A stretch of 38,303 bases of DNA, from NCBI GenBank assembly GCA_015065335.1, contig SVQM01000008.1, positions 1-38,303 on the forward strand. The letters run 5' to 3'. The position numbers and the translations under genes were made by a program. Source of the DNA: Oscillospiraceae bacterium. Its GTDB lineage: Bacteria > Bacillota > Clostridia > Oscillospirales > CAG-272. A model generated the notes under the pieces. That model made no database searches and was not told the origin of the DNA. It was given only the letters and a program-made list of their open reading frames with translations. Shown one piece after another: positions 1 to 7,143 of the stretch; the first letter of the stretch is position 1; the number at the start of each line of letters is the position of its first letter.

Positions 1-1467
1 GTTCTTCTGCTCATCGGTAAGAGCCGCATATGCAGTCTCAGCCGCAGTGATCGCAGAAAGCGAATTGTATGTAACAGTTCCGATATCATCGATAAGGGCG
101 ATCACATTATATATGGTTGCTGCTTCTTCATTAACGATCTTCTCCCACTCGGCTCTGAAGGCATCGTACTTAGCCTTCTCAGCTACAACAGCACTTATCT
201 GACCGTTAGCTGTGAGAGTTGCGTATGCGGTAGCGCAGTTTGCAATAGCATTGCGGCACTCCTCGGTATTAGTAGCTGTTGCGGGAAGTGCTGCTACTGC
301 ATCCTTATACGCAACTACCTCTGCATGGAGAGCATCGTATGTGCTTCTTGCTGCAGTGAGGGTAGCGTAATTTGTTACCTCATTCTTCTGATCATCGGTA
401 AGAGCGGCGTATGCAGTCTCAGCCGCAGTGATCGCAGAAAGTGAATAATATGTAACAGTTCCGATATCATCGATAAGGGCGATCACATTATCAACTGCCT
501 CCGAGGGAGCCTCGGGGTCATCCTCGACGATCGCACTGTTATCGGGGAATATGGGAGTTACATTTATTGAATCATCAACATCGTAAATATATCCTGCGAT
601 GATACGTGAAAGAAGGGTGATGTCAGCAGTGTTGACAGTTCCGTCAAGATTAACGTCTGCGCCGGAGGCAACAGAAACACTTGCACCGCTGATCATACGG
701 CGCAGAATTACCATATCGGTAGAGTTTACACTTCCGTCTCCGTTAGCGTCACCGGGCTGAACACCACTATCACTGCCAACATCTGACAGAGTGTAAGAAA
801 AATCAAAGTACATTACACCGGAACTGTCGATATCTGCAAGACCCGTGAAATCCTCTGTTGCCCATACGGTACCCGTGTCTTCAGCAACATTGTAGTCCTT
901 TGCACAGATACGGATATTATCGAATCTTACAGCACAGAACTGGGGATATATGATAAAATAATCGGTCAGAGTCGCATCAAACTCAGTGGAGATAACGCAG
1001 ATACCGTTCAGGTAAACAGCTGCCTTTTTTCCGTTGAAGCGGAACGCCAGCTCATACCATCTGCCGCATTCCCACTCGAAGGAGTTTGTAGCGATAGCCG
1101 CATAGTCAGGCTGAGCACCTGAGATCCACTCAGCACTCTGTCCCGCCTTGAACATATTTGCTCCGAAATCATAGGAGAGAAGATTGTACTTAACGCCGCT
1201 TCCGCCTCCTGTGAATGCCACAATCTGTGAGAACATTCCCTCATCAGGCGTGAAATTTTCTTCAACAAGTACATCCATTACAACGGTCACGCCGCCTTCT
1301 GCCTGTACTCTTTCGTTAATTTCGTCCAATGCTGCAGCGTAGCCGTCAACACCTGCCGTATCCTCGATACGGATACAAGTATTTGTTTCGGCCTCTGCAT
1401 CTACAACGAACACGGTTGACGAGATCAACATGATCACGCTCAACACAAATGAGATAATTCGTTTCAT
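1..1467 (-). CDS. Secreted dockerin protein with C-terminal helical repeats (partial, 3' end off the window)
   Basis: The reading frame is open from an ATG at 1467 to the window edge (489 codons, no stop), so the C-terminus is missing. AAAGGAG lies just upstream of the ATG. The N-terminus is a signal peptide (MKRIISF, hydrophobic stretch, VDAEA). Residues about 30-225 look like a beta-sandwich (concanavalin/LamG-like) carbohydrate-binding region. Residues about 235-290 are a type I dockerin with two Ca-binding loops (GDANGDGSVNSTD and ADVNLDGTVNTAD), so the protein probably docks on a cohesin. The remainder is Ala-rich and helical and resembles FIVAR-type repeats (VIALIDDIGTVTY, then AAETAYAALTD). 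It contains a near-identical duplication. The dockerin is internal rather than terminal. The family of the N-terminal domain is uncertain; signal peptide and dockerin are secure. Confidence 0.85.
   Translation of the reverse strand, partial: MKRIISFVLSVIMLISSTVFVVDAEAETNTCIRIEDTAGVDGYAAALDEINERVQAEGGVTVVMDVLVEENFTPDEGMFSQIVAFTGGGSGVKYNLLSYDFGANMFKAGQSAEWISGAQPDYAAIATNSFEWECGRWYELAFRFNGKKAAVYLNGICVISTEFDATLTDYFIIYPQFCAVRFDNIRICAKDYNVAEDTGTVWATEDFTGLADIDSSGVMYFDFSYTLSDVGSDSGVQPGDANGDGSVNSTDMVILRRMISGASVSVASGADVNLDGTVNTADITLLSRIIAGYIYDVDDSINVTPIFPDNSAIVEDDPEAPSEAVDNVIALIDDIGTVTYYSLSAITAAETAYAALTDDQKNEVTNYATLTAARSTYDALHAEVVAYKDAVAALPATATNTEECRNAIANCATAYATLTANGQISAVVAEKAKYDAFRAEWEKIVNEEAATIYNVIALIDDIGTVTYNSLSAITAAETAYAALTDEQKN
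2..110 (-). repeat. Direct repeat copy B inside the dockerin protein gene
   Basis: This 109-bp stretch is nearly identical to 383-491, offset by 381 bp, exactly 127 codons. It encodes a helical FIVAR-like unit (VIALIDDIGTVTY and TAYAALTDEQKN). More copies may follow beyond the window edge. Confidence 0.85.
383..491 (-). repeat. Direct repeat copy A inside the dockerin protein gene
   Basis: Partner of the copy at 2-110, with only a few mismatches over 109 bp. The high DNA identity, not just protein similarity, suggests recent duplication or gene conversion. Confidence 0.85.
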
Positions 1468-1535
1468 TTCTGTTACTCCTTTCGATTTTATCACATATTA
1501 ACGATCAATGCTTGGTTAAAAACAAAACCATTTCA

Positions 1536-1564
1536 ATGATATCACACTTTTTGTGCAATATCAA
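1536..1564 (-). promoter_or_regulatory. Promoter of the partial dockerin gene
   Basis: On the minus strand TTGATA (1559-1564) and TATCAT (1536-1541) are 17 bp apart, about 70 bp before the ATG at 1467. The spacer contains an imperfect inverted repeat around TTTTT. The rest of 1468-1702 shows no gene. Confidence 0.55.
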
Positions 1565-1702
1565 CCCCTTAGAGGAAATTATTGCTGTATTTTCTTACTT
1601 TTTGCGAATGAAACCGTAAATTCAAGGAAAATCATTAACTTTTACGTTTCAATGCTTTAATACTGAATAATATTGAGTTCACAATTTAATGGTGGATCAT
1701 AC

Positions 1703-1740
1703 AAAAGCTCCGCTGCACTTTTGGGTGCAACGGAGCTTTG
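1703..1740 (-). terminator. Intrinsic terminator after the cohesin/dockerin gene
   Basis: A GC-rich hairpin (CAAAGCTCCGTTGCAC paired with GTGCAGCGGAGCTTTTG) lies about 13 bp past the stop at 1754 and ends in a short T-rich tail on the minus strand. Confidence 0.8.
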
Positions 1741-1753
1741 ATGCATATTAAAT

Positions 1754-3160
1754 TTAAGATATTTTCAGTACGAATGTGGCATTTTCCTTTACGGATTTAT
1801 CAGATCTGTAGATTGATACATTAAGCACGATATGTGAGCTGTCTTCCTTGAGTACAAATGCTTCGCTTGCAGTATGATTTTTGCCTACCTCGATTCGCTT
1901 CGGTATTTTTTCATGAGTACAGGGGTAATTTGAGGCAAAATCCAGATTTTGATCCAAAGTCTCAAAATGAGTTGCGCAAATATACAGACCAAGTCCGTTT
2001 TTTTGGTAACCGAGATTTTTGTAAGTGTAGTTAACGAATACTACTTCTTCTCCGCCGAAATAGCTGTCATCTGACGGAGCTTGATTGTTACAGAATCTGT
2101 GAACGGTTACGGAATCGACCGTAAATTCCCACTGACCTGCAACGGTCCATTTCTGACCCACGGTGTATACCTTTGACGTACCGCTGTTATATCCGCAATC
2201 ACAGCAGATTCCCTTCAGATAATTATGCTTTCCTGTTGCCTTTACGGTTTTTGTATAGCTGTCGCCACACATTGAGCAGGTGTATTTGTCTGTACCCTCC
2301 TTGTTGCAGGTGGGTGCGGTCACGGTAGTCTTTTTATATGAGCAGGAAACAGCATTTGTATCTACGGTAATACTGTCACCGCAATTTCTGCAGGTAAGTG
2401 TTGATTTACCGGCTTCCTTACAGGTAGGAGCTTTTACTACAGTAACGGAATCGTTATGACCTATACGGGCAGTAGTCCACTTGGCTATATTCTTCATGAG
2501 CAGAGAAACATCGGCAAGATTGATCTTGCAATCATTGTTGACGTCTGCCTGAACCGGATTACAGGTGTGAGCACCCCATTTTGCAATGTGCTTCATAACG
2601 ATAGATGCGTCGGTCAGGTTGATCTTTGCATCACCGTTGGGATCACCTACATGAGTATCACGTTTGCTGATCACTACAGTGCAGCTATCAAAGCTGAAGG
2701 AGACAGGCTCGCCTGCCATATTGACGGGCATATTGTCGGGATCGACCTCAATGCCGATCTCGTAGGTGGCTCCGATAACAAAAGGAGTATCAGAGGCGAA
2801 TGTGAAGGTTCCGAGTAAGATGTCGTCGTTTGTGGGGAAAGAAGACGAATCGGCATCCCATATGATCTTGAAGGTGCTCGGATCCTCAAGCTCGGGAGTG
2901 GAGAATACGCCCTCGATGCAGCACGTTTGGAAATTATCCACCTTCAGCTCTTCGGGAACATTAACGAAGAAGCCTATGTGAGACAGCTCTACTCCGTCGG
3001 GGATGTGAGCTGTGACATTGACGGTGAAGAGACAATTTCCGGCAACAGCATTACCGGGAACAAGACTGATCTTAGATACATCATCGGATAGAACCGTAAT
3101 AGAAAAAAGAGCAGCGACCATAATGAGTGCGGAAATGAATACAACCAACAGCTTTTTCAT
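1754..3160 (-). CDS. Secreted cohesin-like / dockerin / DUF4352-like protein
   Basis: The start is the ATG at 3160 (MKKLLVVF) because GGAGG sits just upstream; an in-frame extension to 3214 has no such site. It encodes 468 residues. After a signal peptide, residues about 25-165 look like a cohesin-type beta-sandwich (residues beginning SLVPGNAVAGN, a secondary-structure and pattern match only). A type I dockerin follows at about 175-235 (GDPNGDAKINLTD and ADVNNDCKINLAD). Two Cys-rich repeats of the APTC-CxxCG kind come next. The C-terminal 130 residues (starting VGQKWTVAGQWEFTVDSV) resemble the DUF4352/DUF5067 telokin-like fold. A protein with both cohesin and dockerin could act as an adaptor in a cellulosome-like assembly, but the cohesin call needs structure prediction. 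The dockerin is secure. Confidence 0.8.
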   Translation of the reverse strand: MKKLLVVFISALIMVAALFSITVLSDDVSKISLVPGNAVAGNCLFTVNVTAHIPDGVELSHIGFFVNVPEELKVDNFQTCCIEGVFSTPELEDPSTFKIIWDADSSSFPTNDDILLGTFTFASDTPFVIGATYEIGIEVDPDNMPVNMAGEPVSFSFDSCTVVISKRDTHVGDPNGDAKINLTDASIVMKHIAKWGAHTCNPVQADVNNDCKINLADVSLLMKNIAKWTTARIGHNDSVTVVKAPTCKEAGKSTLTCRNCGDSITVDTNAVSCSYKKTTVTAPTCNKEGTDKYTCSMCGDSYTKTVKATGKHNYLKGICCDCGYNSGTSKVYTVGQKWTVAGQWEFTVDSVTVHRFCNNQAPSDDSYFGGEEVVFVNYTYKNLGYQKNGLGLYICATHFETLDQNLDFASNYPCTHEKIPKRIEVGKNHTASEAFVLKEDSSHIVLNVSIYRSDKSVKENATFVLKIS

Positions 3161-3307
3161 AAAAACCTCCACAATATTGTATGGCTCGTTTGACATTACA
3201 TAAATCCATTTCATACTTTATTGAAAGACAAAGAGAGAGAATGAATTTACTGAAGCAAAAACTTTCCCTCGAGGTCGATAGAATATTGGATTTCACATAC
3301 TGATTTC

Positions 3308-3336
3308 ATTATACCATAAAAAAATATCGAATGCAA
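3308..3336 (-). promoter_or_regulatory. Promoter of the cohesin/dockerin gene
   Basis: TTGCAT (3331-3336) and TATAAT (3308-3313) on the minus strand, 17 bp apart, giving a leader of about 140 nt before the ATG at 3160. It is divergent from the plus-strand promoter at 3382-3410. Confidence 0.65.
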
Positions 3337-3381
3337 GGGGTTTTTGAATTTTCTGTGAATATGCGATGCGGATGCAGGCGG

Positions 3382-3410
3382 TTGCAATGCTGAGTGAGAT
3401 ATGATATAAT
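3382..3410 (+). promoter_or_regulatory. Promoter of the lectin-like dockerin gene
   Basis: TTGCAA (3382-3387), a 17-bp spacer, then TATAAT (3405-3410). The leader to the ATG at 3452 is about 35 nt and includes GGAGG at 3442-3446. Confidence 0.75.
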
Positions 3411-3451
3411 AATATAGTGTGAAATAATGCTTTTTTATTACGGAGGACAAA

Positions 3452-4417
3452 ATGAACTATAAGCTGTGGAAAAAGACACTCTCTGCATTTTTTGTGACGA
3501 TGATTCTTTTTACCTTACTTGCTGTCGGTGTCGGTGCTGTGGGGACCAATCTTTTCTATGACGATTTCAGTCATAGCTTTTCTCCTGCGAACTGGATGCT
3601 TCGCGGCGGATATGATACCTGCGCATACATCTGGGACCACAATAACAAATATCTGTACGGACAGGATGATGCGATAGTTCTACAGAGCAACTTCGTTGAT
3701 GGGGGCAAGATGTGGAACGATCATTACTACTCCATTGATGTGCGTCTGCAGGAGGGGGCTCTCGGAAGATCAGATACCTCAAAGGTGATCCTGCAGTTCA
3801 AGGATCTGTTTGAATCCAGTATAGAAAACACCCCTACATATTCATACGTTATCATTCCTCAGACGGGTGAGACGTATCTTGAAAAGGAATTATACTATAC
3901 CGATAAAAACGGTGATGAGGGTTACACACGGGTGAAGATCGACAGAGACGTTATTACGGACAAGATCGAGATCGATCCGAGTGCCGAGTGGTTCAATATT
4001 GGCATGAGGATCACCAAGGGTGCGATCAGGTGCTACTTCAATGAAAAACTGATACTTGAATCTGTCTGTGATCCCGATGATACAAAGCTTGGCAGATATA
4101 ATCAAAACACACCTGATTCCACCGTGGGGACACAGAGGTACCCACTTGTGTTCATCAACTATGACAATGTGCTGAACGTGGACAATTTTCAGGTGTGGAC
4201 CGGGGATTATGACTTTAACACTCTTCCCGGTGATGTAAACGGTGACGGCAAGACCAACATCTCTGATGTGTCACGCCTTCTGCAGAATATTGCAGGATGG
4301 CGTAAAGCCACCGTGGACATTCTGCAGGTCGATCTTAACGGCGACGGTTCAAAAAATCTCGGAGATGCCACGATACTTCTCAAGTATATTGCAGGCTGGG
4401 ACGTAACGCTTGGTTGA
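3452..4417 (+). CDS. Secreted lectin-like protein with C-terminal dockerin
   Basis: The ATG at 3452 follows GGAGG by 5 bp. The 321-residue product begins with a signal peptide (KKTLSAFFVTMILFTLL to about residue 30, ending VGAVG). Residues about 32-250 form a beta-rich region (FYDDFSHSFSPANWMLRGG, later the VDNFQVW end) typical of concanavalin-like/LamG or DUF1080-like carbohydrate-binding modules. No catalytic motif was recognised. The last 65 residues are a type I dockerin with two loops (GDVNGDGKTNISD and VDLNGDGSKNLGD), each followed by a helix ending in AGW. It is the only plus-strand gene in this part of the window and has its own promoter and terminator. Probable role: a docked binding protein. 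The ligand is unknown. Confidence 0.85.
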   Translation: MNYKLWKKTLSAFFVTMILFTLLAVGVGAVGTNLFYDDFSHSFSPANWMLRGGYDTCAYIWDHNNKYLYGQDDAIVLQSNFVDGGKMWNDHYYSIDVRLQEGALGRSDTSKVILQFKDLFESSIENTPTYSYVIIPQTGETYLEKELYYTDKNGDEGYTRVKIDRDVITDKIEIDPSAEWFNIGMRITKGAIRCYFNEKLILESVCDPDDTKLGRYNQNTPDSTVGTQRYPLVFINYDNVLNVDNFQVWTGDYDFNTLPGDVNGDGKTNISDVSRLLQNIAGWRKATVDILQVDLNGDGSKNLGDATILLKYIAGWDVTLG

Positions 4418-4426
4418 CTTAATACG

Positions 4427-4464
4427 AAAATGCCTCCGCATCATTCACGATGCGGAGGCATTTT
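4427..4464. terminator. Bidirectional terminator
   Basis: A perfect stem (AAAATGCCTCCGCATC and its complement) with a short loop, flanked by A and T runs on both sides. It lies between the convergent stops at 4417 (+) and 4479 (-) and probably serves both. Confidence 0.9.
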
Positions 4465-4478
4465 ATATTATGTAAGAA

Positions 4479-5060
4479 CTATTTGCACGGTGAGCATCGC
4501 ACGATGATATACTCCATGGAATATGCATCTCTTGCGAAAAGTGTCAGTCCCGGATCATCACTGCAGATCACCTCTGCATCAGCAGATGCCGAGCGGTCCA
4601 CTCGACTGACCGTGTATGAAAATTCAGCTCCCGTCATATCGGTAACGACTACAGACATACCGATGTCGGTTTTCCCAATAAAGTCAAACTGACCTTTCTG
4701 ATCGGCACCGCCTATTACAAGAGAACCGTCATAAACGGTACCCGTAAATCTTCGGGGGTACGATGCGATACCTGAGGATTCCCACACACTTCCCACGGGA
4801 AGTGATACTTTCAGCTCGGGAATTTCAATGATGGCGACAAGATCATGTCCGTCAAGCTCCAGCACAGGCATATTCATATCGGAATATTCAGCAGTGATAC
4901 CGGTGCTTCTCTTTGGCAGGAGCTTTTCAAGGCTATCCACTATATCCTCCGCACGATCCTTCGCCGTGTTTGCGGTTATCCTCCATCCCACGAGCAGAAC
5001 AAGGCTTACGAGGACGAGGAGAACACCTGTCACTATTAGGATCTTACTTCTTTGCGGCAT
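4479..5060 (-). CDS. Sortase-fold protein lacking all catalytic residues (pseudosortase)
   Basis: This 193-residue protein has an N-terminal membrane segment (residues 6-26) and a body that reads like a membrane sortase of the LVIAxHN / LTLFTC / RVxVRC kind found in Clostridia. Here the catalytic His position is Ala119 (SLVIGGADQKGQF), the Cys position is Arg177 (GLTLFARD) and the Arg position is Tyr184 (EYIIVRC). Conserved landmarks around them are intact (DMNMPV, IIEIPELKVSLPV, QFDFIGK, DMTGAEFSYTVS), and the frame is open, so this is not simple decay. It is the last gene of the pilus operon and overlaps the upstream pilin gene by 17 bp; AGAGGA lies 7 bp before its ATG. It may scaffold or regulate pilus assembly (inference). 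Alternatively it is a relic that still happens to be open. Confidence 0.75.
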   Translation of the reverse strand: MPQRSKILIVTGVLLVLVSLVLLVGWRITANTAKDRAEDIVDSLEKLLPKRSTGITAEYSDMNMPVLELDGHDLVAIIEIPELKVSLPVGSVWESSGIASYPRRFTGTVYDGSLVIGGADQKGQFDFIGKTDIGMSVVVTDMTGAEFSYTVSRVDRSASADAEVICSDDPGLTLFARDAYSMEYIIVRCSPCK

Positions 5061-6012
5061 TTGTTTTTCCTCTCATGCTCCATACGCCCATGACGAGCAC
5101 GAGCATTCCCGACATACACAGCACCACTATGCACCACATAAGAGGGAATGTGTCGCCTGTCTGAGGTGCATCGGATACGGGAGGAGTGGGATCACTGTCG
5201 GTGGGAGCTTGCCTGATGGTATTTGTTATAATGAATGAGGTCTCACGTACCGTGCAGCTCACATAGTACTCATCGGGAACATCTTTTTCCACCACAGACC
5301 ATTCACTGCCATCGTCAACAGCCTTCCATGAATATGACCAGTTGTTACCGCTGTTAAGAATAACGGTTTTTGCAATATCTCCGTCCTTTAAAATGTCGAC
5401 AGTTACGGCTTCGGGGCGATCATCCGTCCGTCCCTCATCTCTCCACAGCTTCAGTACCTTGTATTCGAGCTCCTCGTTGCTCGGAATAAATTCAATGCCC
5501 TTGGGATTCATTTCAGCATCGTAGACATACTCATCCGTTCCGACTGTGGGAAGATGACACATAAAAGCATCAAAAACAAAGGTGCCGTTATCTGTTTCTG
5601 CAGAAGCATTATAAATGAGATAAAGTCCCGTTTCAAGCCCCTCAAATGCGGCTATACCGGATCTGTCCGTCACAGCGGTATCATGGGGCTCGATACCGTC
5701 CTTTGAAATGTAGGAGCACAGAGTGGTGGCGATATCCTTCCATTCAGAAAGAGAGGTAACACTGTTTATCCTCACGGGATAATCATCGAATTCCTCGGTC
5801 AGCTCCATCTGAGCATCTGCTGAGGTATCTGCGATACGGTATATTTTGACCTCGATATCGGAGATCCCCGAACCGTTGTCAGCGTAACAGATCCTGAGAC
5901 TGCATTCTCTTGAAACGTCGATAGGTTCACTGAGTGCAGACAGCGGACTTGTCCCAAGCACAAAAAGGATGGCTATGCACAAAAAGCACAGAAAATACCT
6001 TCTCACGATCAT
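5044..6012 (-). CDS. Minor/basal pilin with Cna-B domain and APQTG sorting signal
   Basis: The 322-residue product has a signal peptide (MIVRRYFLCFLCIAILFVLG, cut near SALS). The first half is a SpaA/pilin-like domain (LRICYADNGSGISDIEVKIYRI, then GLETGLYLIY). Residues about 185-270 form a Cna-B domain (KVLKLWRDEGRTDDRP, YYVSCTVRETSFIITNTI). A Pro-rich linker leads to the sorting signal APQTG at 282-286, a hydrophobic span and a Lys/Arg tail. The first residue is Ala instead of the usual Leu. The ATG overlaps the stop of the sortase gene (ATGA), with AGGGGAGG just upstream, so translation is probably coupled. Sortase-linked accessory or base pilins usually have this size. Role in the pilus base is inferred from position and size. 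Confidence 0.85.
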   Translation of the reverse strand: MIVRRYFLCFLCIAILFVLGTSPLSALSEPIDVSRECSLRICYADNGSGISDIEVKIYRIADTSADAQMELTEEFDDYPVRINSVTSLSEWKDIATTLCSYISKDGIEPHDTAVTDRSGIAAFEGLETGLYLIYNASAETDNGTFVFDAFMCHLPTVGTDEYVYDAEMNPKGIEFIPSNEELEYKVLKLWRDEGRTDDRPEAVTVDILKDGDIAKTVILNSGNNWSYSWKAVDDGSEWSVVEKDVPDEYYVSCTVRETSFIITNTIRQAPTDSDPTPPVSDAPQTGDTFPLMWCIVVLCMSGMLVLVMGVWSMRGKTNAAKK

Positions 6013-6839
6013 TCCTCCCCTAAGGTTTCTTTTTTAACAGGTGCGACCATTATATAAATAAGAAGCACGGTTATTATGGGCAGTGCCACTACAGGCATTA
6101 CGATAAGTGTATCGATGCGGTAGGCATCGTTTGATATGTAGATATTCCGTTCCTGACTTGCATCGATCTGATGAGCACGCACCAAAAGGCGCTGTGTATT
6201 GATACCGTATGGAGTACAGGTAAGAAGAGTGCAGTAATCCTTGCCGTTTTCGATCTGAATAAGGCTTGAATCATCAGGCTCCACTATCCTTATCTGATCC
6301 ACCTCATAAGTGAAGGTGCGGTCAAGGATCGTGATGTAGAACACATCCCCGAGCTCCATTCTGTCCAGATACGTAAAGAGCGTTGCGCTCGGCAGTCCTC
6401 GATGGGCTGAGATAACACTGTGAGTGGATTCTCCCCCTACAGGCAGACTTGAGCCTTCAAAATGTCCCGCAGCGACACTGAGTACGGAATCGGATGTTCC
6501 GTGGTATATGGGCAATTCCTGACTTATCTTCGGGATGGATATATATCCCATCATGCCGGTACCGCTGATATCGAGAGCTTTCAGGTATTTATCCTCGATC
6601 TCAGCATATTCCCTGAGGGGAAAACCAAGAGCTGCAAGCTCTTTGTTGTATCGCTCAGCCTCCTCGATGAGAGCTGTGTAATCCTCAGGCTCATAAGCCT
6701 CAAGCATTGCTTCATAATCGACTATGGCTTCACTCTGTGTCTTTGAGTTCCAATAGCTGCTTATGGTGGGATATAACAGCACGGAGAGACCTATGAAAAA
6801 TGCTATAAGTAGAATTATCGTAACTTTTCTGCTCTGCAT
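6009..6839 (-). CDS. Class C pilin-polymerising sortase
   Basis: The chosen start is the ATG at 6839 (MQSRKVTIILL) because AGGGAG lies 6 bp before it; the ATG at 6845 touches that site and the upstream extension to 6929 falls in repeat sequence. The 276-residue product has an N-terminal membrane anchor, a sortase core and a second hydrophobic segment near the C-terminus, as expected for class C sortases that join pilin subunits. Catalytic residues are present: His146 (SAHRGLP), Cys208 (LLTCTPYG) and Arg217 (QRLLVRA). The usual DPF/W lid motif ahead of the MGYISIP segment was not seen; GFPL stands near its place. It lies between the two pilin genes of the operon. Substrates are probably the LPETG backbone at 7144-8655 and the APQTG pilin. 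Confidence 0.92.
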   Translation of the reverse strand: MQSRKVTIILLIAFFIGLSVLLYPTISSYWNSKTQSEAIVDYEAMLEAYEPEDYTALIEEAERYNKELAALGFPLREYAEIEDKYLKALDISGTGMMGYISIPKISQELPIYHGTSDSVLSVAAGHFEGSSLPVGGESTHSVISAHRGLPSATLFTYLDRMELGDVFYITILDRTFTYEVDQIRIVEPDDSSLIQIENGKDYCTLLTCTPYGINTQRLLVRAHQIDASQERNIYISNDAYRIDTLIVMPVVALPIITVLLIYIMVAPVKKETLGEE

Positions 6840-6866
6840 AGGCATCTCCCTATTGTTATAAATAAA

Positions 6867-6899
6867 TCTTCGGCGGGGACGGGAAACCCGTCTCGCCGC
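6867..6899. repeat. GC-rich hairpin repeat, copy 2
   Basis: 33 bp matching 7094-7126 with a single mismatch (GTCTCGCCG here, GTCCCGCCG there). It folds as CGGCGGGGACGGG, AAA, CCCGTCTCGCCG. Confidence 0.85.
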
Positions 6900-7064
6900 A
6901 GTCTGTCGAAAAAGTCTGTCAGAGCACAAAACTATTTCGACATATAATTAAAATTCGTAAGCGCAGAAACTTCCGTTAGGAAGTGACTAAGCTTACTCAT
7001 ATTGGCTTTGCGAGTGTCAGGAGCGTAAGCGGATTGGCACGAGGCGCGAGCAAGCAAAGCCCTC

Positions 7065-7092
7065 TGTCGGAAAAACCGTAGATTTTTCGACA
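7065..7092. repeat. TGTCGGAAAAA...TTTTTCGACA palindromic repeat, copy 1
   Basis: A 28-nt imperfect palindrome, present again with the same length at 14400-14427 and as a looser version at 6904-6942. It is likely a dispersed small repeat of this genome. Confidence 0.75.
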
Positions 7093-7093
7093 A

Positions 7094-7126
7094 TCTTCGG
7101 CGGGGACGGGAAACCCGTCCCGCCGA
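7094..7126. repeat. GC-rich hairpin repeat, copy 1
   Basis: Lies 17 bp past the backbone pilin stop. The stem CGGCGGGGACGGG/CCCGTCCCGCCG has one bulged G and an AAA loop. It is the first structure met by RNA polymerase after the pilin gene. Confidence 0.85.
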
Positions 7127-7143
7127 AAACAGCATTAAAATGA

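Larger units (their letters stand above)
6840..7143. other. Structured intergenic region within the pilus operon
   Basis: These 304 bp between backbone pilin and sortase hold no credible gene. They contain a 33-bp direct repeat at both ends (6867-6899 and 7094-7126, one mismatch), each copy folding into a GC-rich hairpin. Between them are a TGTCGAAA/TTTCGACA stem (6904-6942), an ACTTCC/GGAAGT hairpin (6969-6984), a GGCTTTGC/GCAAAGCC stem (7004-7061) and the palindromic repeat at 7065-7092. The hairpins lack a clear U-run in the direction of transcription, so they look more like processing or stability elements than a simple terminator (inference). Confidence 0.7.

Noticed and set aside
2-491. 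Repeats considered as a possible CRISPR array
   Set aside because: The repeat units are 109 bp, in frame and coding, with no spacer pattern.
6932-7135. 67-codon minus-strand frame in the hairpin cluster
   Set aside because: It consists of repeat and hairpin sequence only, with no ribosome binding site or domain.
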